From Lineus longissimus (Eukaryota; Nemertea; Pilidiophora; Heteronemertea; Lineidae), in contig NC_088308.1 in NCBI RefSeq assembly GCF_910592395.1, positions 22,707,501 through 22,771,500 on the forward strand: 64,000 nt of DNA, in the 5' to 3' direction. Below the pieces are notes generated by a model, which was given only the letters and a program-made list of their open reading frames with translations, was not told where the DNA came from and ran no database searches. A program made the translations under genes and the position numbers. Positions 23,301 to 46,855 of this stretch are shown here, piece after piece; the first letter of the stretch is position 1; each line of letters starts with the position of its first letter.

Positions 23301-23554
23301 AGTTTATAACTGTAATTCAGCCTATATTTCTCCACAAACATACTGACAATAGTTTGTAATGTTTTCTTCGACACCCCAGTGTCCTCTTTTTTGTCAGAAT
23401 CATCATGGTTTGTCTCCGATTCGAAGTAGTCCTGGCTGTCTCGAAGTTCATGGTTCAGCCCATGGTCATGAATCTCGGGTTCCAGGATGATGAAGGATAC
23501 CAACAGAATGAAGAAGACAATCACAACAAAAGCTAACTTGTGGTAATACTTCAT
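20350..23554 (-). CDS. FAM20B: Glycosaminoglycan xylosylkinase FAM20B, 8 exons
   Basis: Golgi kinase that phosphorylates the xylose of the proteoglycan linker tetrasaccharide, permitting glycosaminoglycan extension. Exons (minus): 23224-23554, 22836-22959, 22421-22507, 22090-22199, 21813-21987, 21370-21555, 20884-20943, 20350-20569. The phases close to 430 residues (human about 409). The start [19 protein letters not shown] gives a short cytoplasmic tail and one signal-anchor helix, as expected of a type II protein. Family landmarks in order: [16 protein letters not shown] and FKPKW (nucleotide-binding Lys), [55 protein letters not shown] (catalytic Asp), LLLDSAKSFGNP (metal-binding Asp), [26 protein letters not shown]. 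Human has DNAKSFG where this has DSAKSFG. Assignment is firm. Confidence 0.95.
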
Positions 23555-24081
23555 TGTGATTAGATGACTGACGGCATTTCATCCCAAATCTAGAGTTGGC
23601 AGGCTCTGAAAGAGAGACTGTGACTGTGAGTGAGTGTGAGAGGTGCCAAGTCAGTAGTCAGTGATGGCGAGTAGGCCTAGGCCTAGAATAGATAAACTGA
23701 GTGAGGAGTTAGATAGCCTAGTTCCATTGATACTCCTTATTCATCGGCGTCTATCAGTTCCTTCGAATAATGGACAAAATCGCGATTTTTCACCAAAATT
23801 TATCAAACTATTTTACACCTTAGTTCTTAATTTTACCGCTAGGATTCAATGCACTTGTCGTTTAGTTGTAAACTCGATCTCCCCTTCAACCGGTGTAACA
23901 GTTTTAAATGTCACTCCTCGAAATTGTCTTGTGTTGCCTTGTTGTAGTGTTTTTAGCTTCATTTTACCACAATTTCAACTATTTTGGAACTTAAACATTT
24001 GCTTTTCATTTACAACTTTATTTCACCTTATTGTCTTCAGAATTATTTTTGGGCTAAATCATCACTAGTCCCGTCATTAGT

Positions 24082-25400
24082 ATGACTGTTGTATGTCACT
24101 TGAACAAATTCAGATTGGAAGGAGCCATTCTCGAGTACACTCCAGACACAATCATCTTGACCCTCAATGTATTGTCATTGCTAAGCGCGCCTAATAGGGG
24201 CAGAGGTAACGGAGGCAATACCACTGGAAGTTCAGTATGGGCACAATCGATCGACTTCATCTCTCCCCGCGCTGCAATCAAGGACACTCTTGGGACTGAC
24301 AAGTGCGGTCCTAGAGGTGTCCCGATTAGAGAAGTCAATGTCAAATTTAATAGCAACTACAACTTCGGGACTAAAACTAGTGTTCTTGATAGAGAGGTGT
24401 TTGTTGAGGTAGGTTCCACTGTCAAAAAGTCTTACCGCAATTACTTGGAGGCAGGTCTGCGTTCCAGTCCAACCGTCTGTGACCGTCATCAAAAGTTTTA
24501 AAATCTTGTCCAAGACATGAAGAAATAATAAAAATGATAGATCTGCGAGGTTATTTGCATGCAAATACAGCTAAAGGGCCCCGCCCTGTGTCTTATGTAA
24601 TTGGCAATACCAAAAATCTATTCATGCAAAAGGCCTAAAAACATGCTCAATTTCATAGGCAACAGTAAAGCAACCTAGCGGTAGGAACTGGAACTGAGAG
24701 TTTTGGACCAAGTTTTCAGTTTCATTTTCTGCCGCGAAACAGCGCCACTTGCTCAAATTACGATATTTCGTAGGCAACAGTAATGCAACCTAGCGGTAGG
24801 AATTAGAACTGAGAGTTTTGGACGAAGATTTCAGTTCTCAGTTTTGCCGCGAGACAGCGCCACTGTCGCCTAAGCCAATTTCATACCGATTGGTTTTCAT
24901 GCCTTTGGAAAGTAATCAGCATCAAACTAAGGGCATTTGATAGATAATGACTTGCTTTAGTTGTCAATCAGGTTCAGCACAGCCACATACCAACTTCCCA
25001 CACAAACGACAGTAAATATGATTCTCTGATGGGATCAACGAGGGTGGACGCTTGTTCGGGGTACCTAATGGCTCTATTGATCTTGTCAGTTGTTCAATAG
25101 GAGGCATTCCCTGTACCCTCCGATTAAATCTCGGTGCAGTCACTGATCTTCAAACCTTTAGATTGAACAACACAAGTATTTCAAATCAACTTACACCTAC
25201 ATTCAATTGGAACAAGAAGCTGTATAAAAGGGTAAATTTTTGGAGGCCCAGTTTCTTTTGCAAGTGGGGGAAGAAATTTAAGGAAACAATTACTTTACAT
25301 GGGGTAGGTAGTTGGACTAGCTCTGCTGACTTTGACAGTTGAGCTAAAAATCATCCGTAGTCCACAGCCTTTCATGGAATATCTAAATAAAATGCCAACA
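24082..25400. other. Unassigned region with a 139-codon open frame and a local duplication
   Basis: A plus-strand open frame at 24082-24501 (139 codons, starts MTVVCHLNKF) and another at 25052-25342 (96 codons, starts MFGVPNGSID) match no family I know. Long frames also run antisense across the first. Between them lie two copies of a roughly 110-bp sequence. It could be a remnant of an uncharacterised mobile element; the evidence is weak. Confidence 0.25.
24653..24868. repeat. Two-copy tandem duplication, unit about 110-117 bp
   Basis: Copies at about 24653-24755 and 24769-24868 share GGCAACAGTAA, GCAACCTAGCGGTAGGAA, ACTGAGAGTTTTGGAC and CAGCGCCACT in order, with scattered substitutions. An old tandem duplication. 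Confidence 0.8.
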
Positions 25401-26534
25401 AGATATTTATTAAAGTTTATACAGAATCATTATTTATTGCAAAAATATATGGACCATGTTCATGCAATAATGAGCTACAAATGACACCTGCAATACTGTG
25501 TAGACATTACCCCCGTTTAAAACAAGAAGTAGTGGCTAATCAAATCCCCTATGAGTGCAATCACTCATGTAACTTTTCAGGAGTTTTGCTACTAGTACTA
25601 GCAAAAAACAAACAAGGTGGAACGACAACAGGAAAACCAATCACGTCTTGCAAAAGATCCAGTTCGTATTTTGACATCATTTACTGGCTCCATTAGTTGT
25701 GACGTTGTGTGATGTCATTTGCATCATCAGCCATTGGTGTTGTTTTTACGCTGTCCGCTCAGGCCTTGAAAAGGTACATGTCTCGCTGCGCCGTCTATAC
25801 CGGGATTTATCAAAACCCGCTACCCCATTACCGAAAAATCTCCAACTTAACAATACCCCACATAGACTTTAAGATCATTTCAACCCAGTGCAAACAAAAT
25901 CCTGAACAGCAAATGACAGCAAAAGAAAAGTTAAGTTTTTTTGTATATATTATCTACACAACTTCAGATCCCTGATGACTAATAACAAATGTTATTATAG
26001 CAGAAATTTTTTAGAATTCGAGACAGGCATGCTCAAGGAATAACTTTTAACTCTTCCAGAATTGGTTCAATCTGGTTTATATTGGTGTTTTCGAAAAGGG
26101 GGTTAGTGGGGACGCCATTCTTCTTACAAGTAGGTTTGCATTACAGAGAACTCATGACTCACAAATAGAAAGAACCATGTTGTCGTGTAAGAGGTCTCCC
26201 AAAAGCAATGTACGAGTCAACAAGCTGGTGATGAAAAAAGCTCACAACTCGGCTTATAAGCTACAGTAATGACAAAGACCAACCGATCTTCACTGATGAC
26301 ATATGCATGGATGAAGTCAATGCACTCGGGCCATATTTGCAGTCTTTAAAAGGTACTAGGTTCACTGATGACAACAGCATAAGTTTTGATATGAAGGAAA
26401 ACAAACACTATAATTGTTGTAAAATACATGTATATGTCACTTGACACAATCATAACAGATACAACTGATACCACTGTTTTGGGTTTTAAAGGAGTTTATG
26501 ATGAAAGATTGAAATCTGAAGCATTGTTGCAGCA

Positions 26535-27405
26535 ATGACAGTGAAGCATGCCAAGTGGGTCAATGGCATACACCGTAATGGCACCATGACAAAGCGTGCC
26601 ACGTGGGTCAATGGCATACACCGTAATGGCACCATGACAAAGCGTGCCACGTGGGTCAATGGCATACACCGTAATGGCACCATGACAAAGCGTGCCACGT
26701 GGGTCAATGGCATACACCGTAATGGCACCATGACAAAGCGTGCCACGTGGGTCAATGGCATACACCGTAATGGCACCATGACAAAGCGTGCCACGTGGGT
26801 CAATGGCATACACCGTAATGGCACCATGACAAAGCGTGCCACGTGGGTCAATGGCATACACCGTAATGGCACCATGACAAAGCGTGCCACGTGGGTCAAT
26901 GGCATACACCGTAATGGCACCATGACAAAGCGTGCCACGTGGGTCAATGGCATACACCGTAATGGCACCATGACAAAGCGTGCCACGTGGGTCAATGGCA
27001 TACACCGTAATGGCACCATGACAAAGCGTGCCACGTGGGTCAATGGCATACACCGTAATGGCACCATGACAAAGCGTGCCACGTGGGTCAATGGCATACA
27101 CCGTAATGGCACCATGACAAAGCGTGCCACGTGGGTCAATGGCATACACCGTAATGGCACCATGACAAAGCGTGCCACGTGGGTCAATGGCATACACCGT
27201 AATGGCACCATGACAAAGCGTGCCACGTGGGTCAATGACATACACCGTAATGGCACCATGACAAAGCGTGCCACGTGGGTCAATGACATACACCGTAATG
27301 GCACCATGACAAAGCGTGCCACGTGGGTCAATGACATACACCGTAATGGCACCATGACAAAGCGTGCCACGTGGGTCAATGACATACACTGTAATGGCAT
27401 CTTTT
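26535..27405. repeat. 48-bp minisatellite, about 18 near-identical copies
   Basis: The unit reads through CATGACAAAGCGTGCC, ACGTGGGTCAATGGCATA and CACCGTAATGGCAC. The first copy is degenerate (CATGCCAAGTGGG). The next 17 all keep GCCACGTGGGTCAAT. The last four copies share one variant, AATGACATA instead of AATGGCATA. Because 48 is a multiple of three, the array is open for about 300 codons on both strands, with a 16-residue period (TKRATWVNGIHRNGTM on plus). This is a by-product of the period and not evidence of a gene. Each intact copy has a perfect CACGTG E-box next to GGGTCA. Confidence 0.97.
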
Positions 27406-27479
27406 TACTGTGTGACAGCATCATTCATCTGCAGACCCTAAAGGTCAGAGACTTCCTTGAACCAGGGTTCTCACAATGA

Positions 27480-30400
27480 GCAGCGAAGAAAGTCCACAGT
27501 CAGTTCTTAAAAATATCTGCTCAAAAACTAAGGACTCATTATTTCCAATACAAATTTTCATAGTGGCAGAACAACACCTGAATTGGATGAAGACAGTAAG
27601 ACAACCTTAACAGCAAAGTACTGTAATTAACAGAATTTTAAACAACAAATTCAAAATGGAGTGGACTCTCGACTTCATGCAAGAAACTTAATTTGATTTA
27701 GCGCTCATTATGGAAAGGATCTGGCCCAATGCAACGCATCATAATGCGGGGAGTTTCACGACATTCGCATATCCCCATTCCATTGTACAATTAGAGAGAG
27801 CATAATACATACTATGCAAATATTGCCGGCATACACTAACACAAGAATTGAAAGAGACTTTCTGCTTGATGCCATAGCTCATCTTGACCACATGGTCCAT
27901 CCTTTTAGCACAAATTAATTCACCTTGGTCCGTACTATATACAGTAAGCAATCTAAGTTTCCAATCTTGTGTTTGAAGGGACAGGCATAATATGGCAATG
28001 AACAAATCCGTCATTGTGTTCATGCAGGAACAACTGGACAAGCTATTTCTCACGTCATCTTTGAAGGATCCATGGAGTACCGCTATCATAAAGTGGTCTC
28101 ATTTGAAAAACTTCTCTTATAATTTAAATTTTCCTATCCAATGTTACTTTGTATTTTCTCAAAAATAACACTGCAACAGAGAATATTGTCTATCAACTGA
28201 ATAACGGTACCTCCAAATTGTCCACAAAATATTCCCAAATCAGTACACTCTGAAGAAACCTTAAACTGGCCATTGTAGAAGCATTTACAAGGTATCACCT
28301 TTGAATTTGACGTACATTATAATATATACAGGCTCATCCATCACAATACTTGGCAAATTGTAACACAATTCTGGCAGTTAATTTTAAGAGGATTGAAGTG
28401 AAATGCCTTGCGTCACCACAAAAGAGGCAGATGCAGTATCACCTTTGACTTCAACAGGGTCAGAGCATTCATGATGACATCACAGAAGTTTAACATAGAG
28501 TAAAAGCTCTGAGAGTCTTCATGCAAATAATTGAAGAACAATTATTGACTAATTTTGCTAGTCCAGGTCTTTATTACAGAAGTTAGAGAAATTTCCAAAA
28601 ACACACACTGCCACCTCCCTTAAGACCAAGTATCCTGCTTGAGCCTCTCCAGTGATTATAGATTAAACTGTATTTACATCATAGATACACTATACTGAGT
28701 GCAAGTAATGAAGGCGACACTACATATTATACTCAGAGACAGTTGATTCATTCTAGGAGCACATTTTCAAAACCCCTCTTAAATGTTCCCATCAAGTTAA
28801 GTTGCCCTATTTATACCTGAAATCCTCACAATTCAAAGGTCGAAATCATTCAGCGCTAAAGAAATCCATTGAGAGGACTATAAATACAGCCTTAAACATT
28901 CCCTGTACAAAATTAATTCATCGACCCCCTCTCCTCCGTTACCCAGAATTACCCAATTACAAACCAAGCTCCATCTAATGTGACGCTCTCTTGCTTGAAT
29001 ATCAGTGATATAATCTTAATGAATATACTATATAATAATATGTTAGTCAACGAAACATTGTCACCTTTTTAAAAACTATTCCATCCGCAGGGCTAACGAA
29101 AAGGTAAAAAGTACCATTTTCTAGTTCTGCAGAGCAAACCTTCAGCCATATCTGACTTGTCACTTTTACACCAAATACATACATGTACACAAAGAAGTCC
29201 TAGCTGAAAATTCAGTATGGTTCTTTCGATCAGTTGATCACTAACACCAGAAAATACTACGGTTCCATCACAAAATATTTCCCATGGTCAATTAGGACAT
29301 ATCAAAATATAGCAGGCCTCACATTCATTGTAGCATGCTGCTGAAATTGTTTCCCCAAAGCAAAATCAAATGGTTTTATTTACCAGTCCGACTGGATTCT
29401 ATATCAGAGTTATGCTTTCATCGTCTCCTAGCAAAATATTTTGAGTTTTTCTGTAAGTTAACACAAGTGACAAGAGCAGATGACATAAAATTACAACACT
29501 AACTGACAGAATAAAGGTCTGTTTCCACATAGGCTATTATCACAGTGATTTATGCGCAGTCCAAGATGCATGAATGCGTTTAAACCATCAATGATACAGA
29601 TGAGCTATTTCCTCAAGTCCACTATCTGTAGAAGTCAAGTGTCAAATTGCCATTCTCTGTGATAAATGCTTATATGGAGATCGGCCTTTCATTGCTCGAT
29701 GTATAACATGTTTTAAAGGGCCAAAAGTATCCAAAAATGGCCAGTGCTGAACTGACTATCATGGTGCTGAAAAGTGAAATGAGCAGTGAACTGGAGGCCA
29801 AGTCACTTGCAAGCAGGTAAGAAGTGTTGCTATGTGTTTCATTCTATCAACTGCCATGAAAAGTCTCAGCATACGTATCAGATATTCTTTACTTATTGAA
29901 ATGTCAGTAGCGGTAAAGCTAAAAGTAAAGTCCAAAAGGAAAATCATCAAGTAGAGACAAGATTATACATGAAATAAAGACCAATATCAATATGATCATT
30001 AAATACTTAACGTGCATGAATACCGTACTAGTTTTTAACCATAAATTTACAAGTATTGATGTACAAGTACTTTGCACCACTATTCATTTACAGAAGTCAA
30101 ACCTTCACATCACCATAACTGACAAAACCACTGGTGCCAGAGTGACTAAATAAAGTGCTGTACAATGGCATACATATACAGTTTAAATAGTTATGTGAAC
30201 AAAGACTATTTTTCAGTGCTTCATTACTTGTAGAAGTCCCAGGAATTAGGATCTGTGGCAAAATACATTGGCCTTTACTCTTACACTAAACAGGTTTTAT
30301 AGAGATGTTTGAAAATACATCCCATGTGCCTTTGAATTAACTGAAGAATATTAAGACTTCGTAAGAAACCCAATTTTCTCTCGGCAGCATGGATAATTAG

Positions 30401-31071
30401 GATGGAGGATTGTTTGTTTGCTTAGAACAGATGTGCCATGTATGGGCATAGTGAAGATCAATTGGGTAAACAATTATTCACCCTTAAGTGTTACATTTAT
30501 ATGTTTGTGCACACCACAACTTTTTCAACCTGATGATCTCAAAATGACGATCGAAAAAGTGGAAAACTATCAACTAAGTCAAGCTTAAAAAATCTCTTAC
30601 TAGTTTTCTTGAAGTGACCCTCATCATGTTGAAAATAGACATTGCCAAATTTGCATTCGATTCTTTTGAGCAAAGATAGAATTCGAAAGAGAATCAGCAT
30701 ACATTGCCTGCCATCACTTAGGTCAAGTTACAGAGTCCTTGTGTAGAGGCAGGTCAGGATGCATCAGAAAATGAACACAATCTTTCAATTGCTCATGAAC
30801 AATGTCATAATCATAATCATAATGCATGAAGCACCATCTACACATGAACAATGTAACTAGACAAGTCCTTTGTGCCAACAGAATGCAACGAATACAACTT
30901 CATCTTTAAAATGACCCACTGACCATAAATTAACACATCCAACAAGATATTGAAGGCAAGCAATAGGGTTTCAGAACGGGTTTTATCCAAAAATTCTGGC
31001 TACAATGTTTAAGTTTACACGAGCAAATATTATAAATCTATTATCTTTTGCCTAGAAGACCTGATGACTTC
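27480..31071 (-). other. Likely 3' UTR / downstream region of the distal Rac exon
   Basis: No exon of a known family is visible. TTTATT words (AATAAA on the minus strand) at about 29374 and 28570 are candidate polyadenylation signals for the distal Rac terminal exon, but none is decisive. A 116-codon minus-strand frame at 27739-28089 has no recognised domain. Confidence 0.3.
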
Positions 31072-42884
<11,813 letters not shown>

Positions 42885-43304
42885 CTTGTTCGTTCAGATA
42901 TTCGTCAGAATCCTCTTCAAAAAGACGTGTCCTAGGTGTAAGACACCCCAATCTAACCCAATGTTGTGTCCCAACACGGAACAGTTCCGCTATATAAGGG
43001 TGTGAGGCAAGATGGCGGATATATATACCAACCCCCAACGAAGCATGCTATTTTTAGAAATAAGCATTTTAGTTCTAACTCTTGTTTGTAGAAGTCGCTA
43101 GCGTAGTTTCTAAATTTAGCACACTATTTTAAAGAGACAATATACACCTTTCCAGAAATGGGGCGCTGAGTGTCCGAAATAGTGATGTTGTCATAAGGGG
43201 AAACTAGGCCTTATGGTGGAGGGACAAAGGAGATAGTCATAGTTGACCAACACACTTGAATGCCTTTGATGACGGACAAGGAGGAAAAAGTTAGTTCCAA
43301 GGCA

Positions 43305-43510
43305 ATAAGTTACACGAAGTCGCCAATAGGGGTCTCCCACATATCACAATACGTCGAAATGATGCACGCTTGTACGAGGAATACATTTAGTACTGAATCT
43401 GACATGACCCAGGGGCCTTACTGTGTATAGGCCTATAGTCACATGAAGATGGCCAAATTAGCCCCTCTGCTCCTGCCTATAGTCCCCCTTAAAGACGACT
43501 TTTGATAATT
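43305..43510. repeat. Diverged copy of an interspersed repeat (partner near 3.75 kb)
   Basis: Shares GTTACACGAAGTC, GGGGTCT, TAGTCAC, AAATTAGCCCCT and CTTAAAG in order with 3740-3930. It lies upstream of the Rac first exon. Confidence 0.45.
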
Positions 43511-44615
43511 ACCCCCCCACTCTTAAAACACTGATTTTTCTTGTTAGGACAGAAATCAGGAAGGTTTTTAAAACATAGTCTCCAGTGATGACCGTCTGTC
43601 ACCCCGGATCTTATGTCGCAACCATGTCGTCACACCCTTAGTCCTCCTGTGCAGCCTCCCTGCTGGAGCATGGACCACAACCAAGATTCTTAGTTGGCAA
43701 AGACCGCCTTGGATCTCGTTTTTTCCCGCCATTACCGAGTTTCCGCAAATCTCGCGAATATGAATTACGAATTACGCCTGGCCTTGGCACCACTGTTTGT
43801 TAAATTATGAACTGTGATATGGCTTTTCCATACTCATACTGATGCTGCTCGCCCTGTTTTCAACTCAACTCTTAGTAAATCGATGAAAACTACAGTTATG
43901 AATATACCAATTAATAGTTCGTCAACACATTTGTGACATTGTGTCAAAATCTCAAATGTCCTCGACATTTTTGTTGGGGCACCTGACTGCCCGATCGTAA
44001 CTTCATTAGAGGCAAGCATTATATTCGATGACTATAGGCGTACATCTGTTGGCCCGTAAGAGAAGACAAACCAACATCATTGTTTAACTTCCAAACGGAA
44101 CGCTGACCGATGTACACCGACTGAGAGAAATCCAGTGTCCGTTCTGAGTCAGAGTGTTCCCCTTTTTGTCTGGGAATGCTGCATGCTGAAAGACAGACTG
44201 ACAAGTTTTGCTCTGCTTTCCTCTATTAAAATGTGATGATCTCTCCAGCTGAAAAAAGCGTTACATCGGGGTCAAAAGAATAAAATGCTAATATCGTAAT
44301 TTCAAATTGCCTTAATCGGCCAATATTCAGTATGCTATAAAATGGTAGTTCGACGTTAAATCTACTAAAAAACCAAAAGTAAAAGACGAACTCAATATTT
44401 TAGTTAGCCTATTTTGGTTTGCCGAAGTTTCTTTATGAGAAACTATCAAATCATTCTGACTGCCTGTCCACTTCAACGAAATGTACAGATGCACAAGGAT
44501 AGCGAACCTAAGCAAGTCCTAATGGTATTAACAAGAAGACGTATATCACAGCTCAACTAGGCGAAAACAAAGGATTCGGAGGTGCACATCTGTGTATCTC
44601 TCAGTCATATTGACC

Positions 44616-46855
44616 ATGCCGTCAGAGAAAGACTCTCTGATTAAGAAAGAACCAAATTCCGAGCGGTTCTTTCGCATCCTTCAGCCATGTTTGGCAGAGT
44701 TCGTTGGGACGGCGTTGTTCGTCTTCGTGGCTACCATGTGTATGCAGGATCCACGGACACTGACTGTGGCAGCTTCTCATGGATTTGCGATCACCTCTCT
44801 TGTCATGTGTTTCAGCCATATCAGGTAAGTCGCTTTGTAGACTTCTTGGATCTAAATGCATTCCATTGTAGTTTTTAAATCTATCGGATATGGTGTCACC
44901 GGAACATGTGCTGGTGAACATACCTTTATCCATCACCGAACTATAGGAAAGAACACCTTTTCCACGGGGACACCGATTCACCTACATCGGTATAAGAAGT
45001 GGTGTGAGAGAATTCGACTGCCAAAACAATTTCCTGTTCCGGATTTTCCTCGCTCCATCTCATCACAAATCAAACCAGAATTTTTGCTGCGAGGCGGGCA
45101 TTTGTGGGTAAGAATTCCACATAGATTTTGGCCGTGAATTAGGAAAATAATTTTTTTACAATTCATGATATAACAACCTTATTACTTTTAGTGGCGGCCA
45201 TTTTAATCCTGCTGTCTCCTTTGGTGTCTTACTTGGAGGGGGACTACATCCACCCATTTTCCCTTTCTACGTCGCTTCCCAGCTGATCGGAGGAATGCTG
45301 GGTGCTGCTTGTACCCGGGTAAGTCAAACTGGGTCTCCATAGGGAGCATAAAACCAGTCTAGAATACCGCGAATATCAACGCCTGAATTTCAAGAAGAGG
45401 GAAACATATATGGAGAAGGAGGATGCTTGCATCAATCGAGGATTAAATGACGTCATGTGATGGCTTTCCGTTTTCGTAGTGGCAGTATGCGTTGGAACCT
45501 CCTGATGGCACTATCAACATGATCAAGGAAACTTCCTTGCCCCCCCCCCAAAAAAAAAACTTTGGCGAGCCTAACCAGCACTTTTATTTCAAGTTGAAGA
45601 GTTTCTTTTTTCTAGGGAATCCTGGGCAGCATCATGATCAAAGGCGTCGGCGGCAAGATGATCAGTCAATACGAGAGCATAGACGGAGGTTCCGTTGTGT
45701 TCGATGAGAGTGTGGGGGTAGGCAGGGCCATTCTGACAGACATGCTCGGATGCATGTTCCTTGTCCTCGCATTCTTGATGACATCAGTAGACAGTGTCGG
45801 CAAGAGTTCCAGACTCGCTCCCTTTGCTGTCGGATTCGCGTACATCGTTGGGATATTACAAAGGCAAGTGACGAAGAGAGGCCAGGGTTTTCCTTGATCG
45901 CAAACCGCATAGTACACGTAGAGGCAAAAGAAGGACTATACATTACCTTGACTATGTTACTTCTAAAAAAAACACCAACAGAACATGCATGAATGCCGGA
46001 CGTCAAACTGGAGTAACTCAAGCAGTACTGCATCAAAATGATTCGGTCGCATTGATGAAATCCGGCCATTTCTGTGATTTAAAAATGGTGCCTATTTTGC
46101 TTGCTGATGTCATTGCTGACGACGACAAATTCCTTGCGCTCATCATGATACGCTGAAGCTGAGATACAGTGCTTGGTTCTCATAGGCAGATTTCAATATT
46201 GGCGCGTCAGAACTATACGAGTAGCGACATGTAGATGAACTGTGACTATCCGTTTTAGCTGATATTTTCTTGAATTTGAAATTTCAGCATGCAGATAACT
46301 GGTCCATCATTGAACCCCGCCCGAAGCTTCGGCTCTGCCTTGTGTGTCTGGGTCTACAAACCGTCGATCTGGAAGAATCACTACATCTTCTGGGTAGGAC
46401 CATTCGCTGGAGCAATCATAGCAGCGTTCTTTTTCAGGTATGTATCATCGTTCTTTTGATTGATAGCCTGTGTCATCTCTGGCCCAAGGCCGTTTGTTGT
46501 TTGGAAGGGTGGCTGTAAGTCACAAACAGGCTTTTGAGAAAAATATATATCGTTGAATTGATCCTTTTTATCTTACCAATCAGGAGCTTCCCAAAATCTT
46601 CCGTTCTGTCATTCCTCAAATCTGTTTTGAGGCAGCTGGGGTGAACGGGCGGATGTACGGGGTTTGTTTGTGACATAGCAGGATACCATTCTGAGCTGTG
46701 AACAGCGCATTCTAAGAAAAATAAATAAATATTTCTACTAATCCCTTGTTGTTGACAATGTGAATCTAAATGCAAGATTTACATCTTGTATCATTTTTTA
46801 TTTCAGATTCGTGTTTGCTAGCATAGACCATCGCATTCCGAGACGAAAAAAGTGA
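44616..46855 (+). CDS. AQP8: AQP8-type aquaporin, 5 exons
   Basis: Six-helix membrane channel for water, probably also ammonia or hydrogen peroxide as in vertebrate AQP8. Exons: 44616-44824, 45192-45318, 45616-45863, 46288-46437, 46807-46855; the phases close to 260 residues (human AQP8 is 261). The N-terminus resembles AQP8 ([18 protein letters not shown] against VQPCLVELLGSALF). First pore motif [12 protein letters not shown] and loop [14 protein letters not shown] are as in AQP8; second motif [13 protein letters not shown]. His in helix 2 (ASHGFAIT) is kept. AQP8 has Gly-Cys-Met before the second NPA; here it is Pro-Ser-Leu, so the mercury-sensitive Cys is absent. The intron after 45863 needs a GC donor (GCAAGT) to hold the frame. 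The start is the first in-frame ATG (MPSEKDS); no upstream ATG is in frame. Confidence 0.93.

Noticed and set aside
26535-27405. CRISPR-like regular repeat
   Set aside because: The copies are head to tail with no unique spacers. It is a minisatellite in an animal genome.
26486-27479. Three overlapping frames of about 300 codons over the 48-bp array
   Set aside because: They run on both strands and exist only because the repeat length is a multiple of three and the unit lacks stops. There is no signal peptide, splice context or unique sequence, so I do not call a protein.
27739-28089. 116-codon minus-strand open frame
   Set aside because: No domain or splice partner recognised; it lies in the probable 3' region of the Rac gene.
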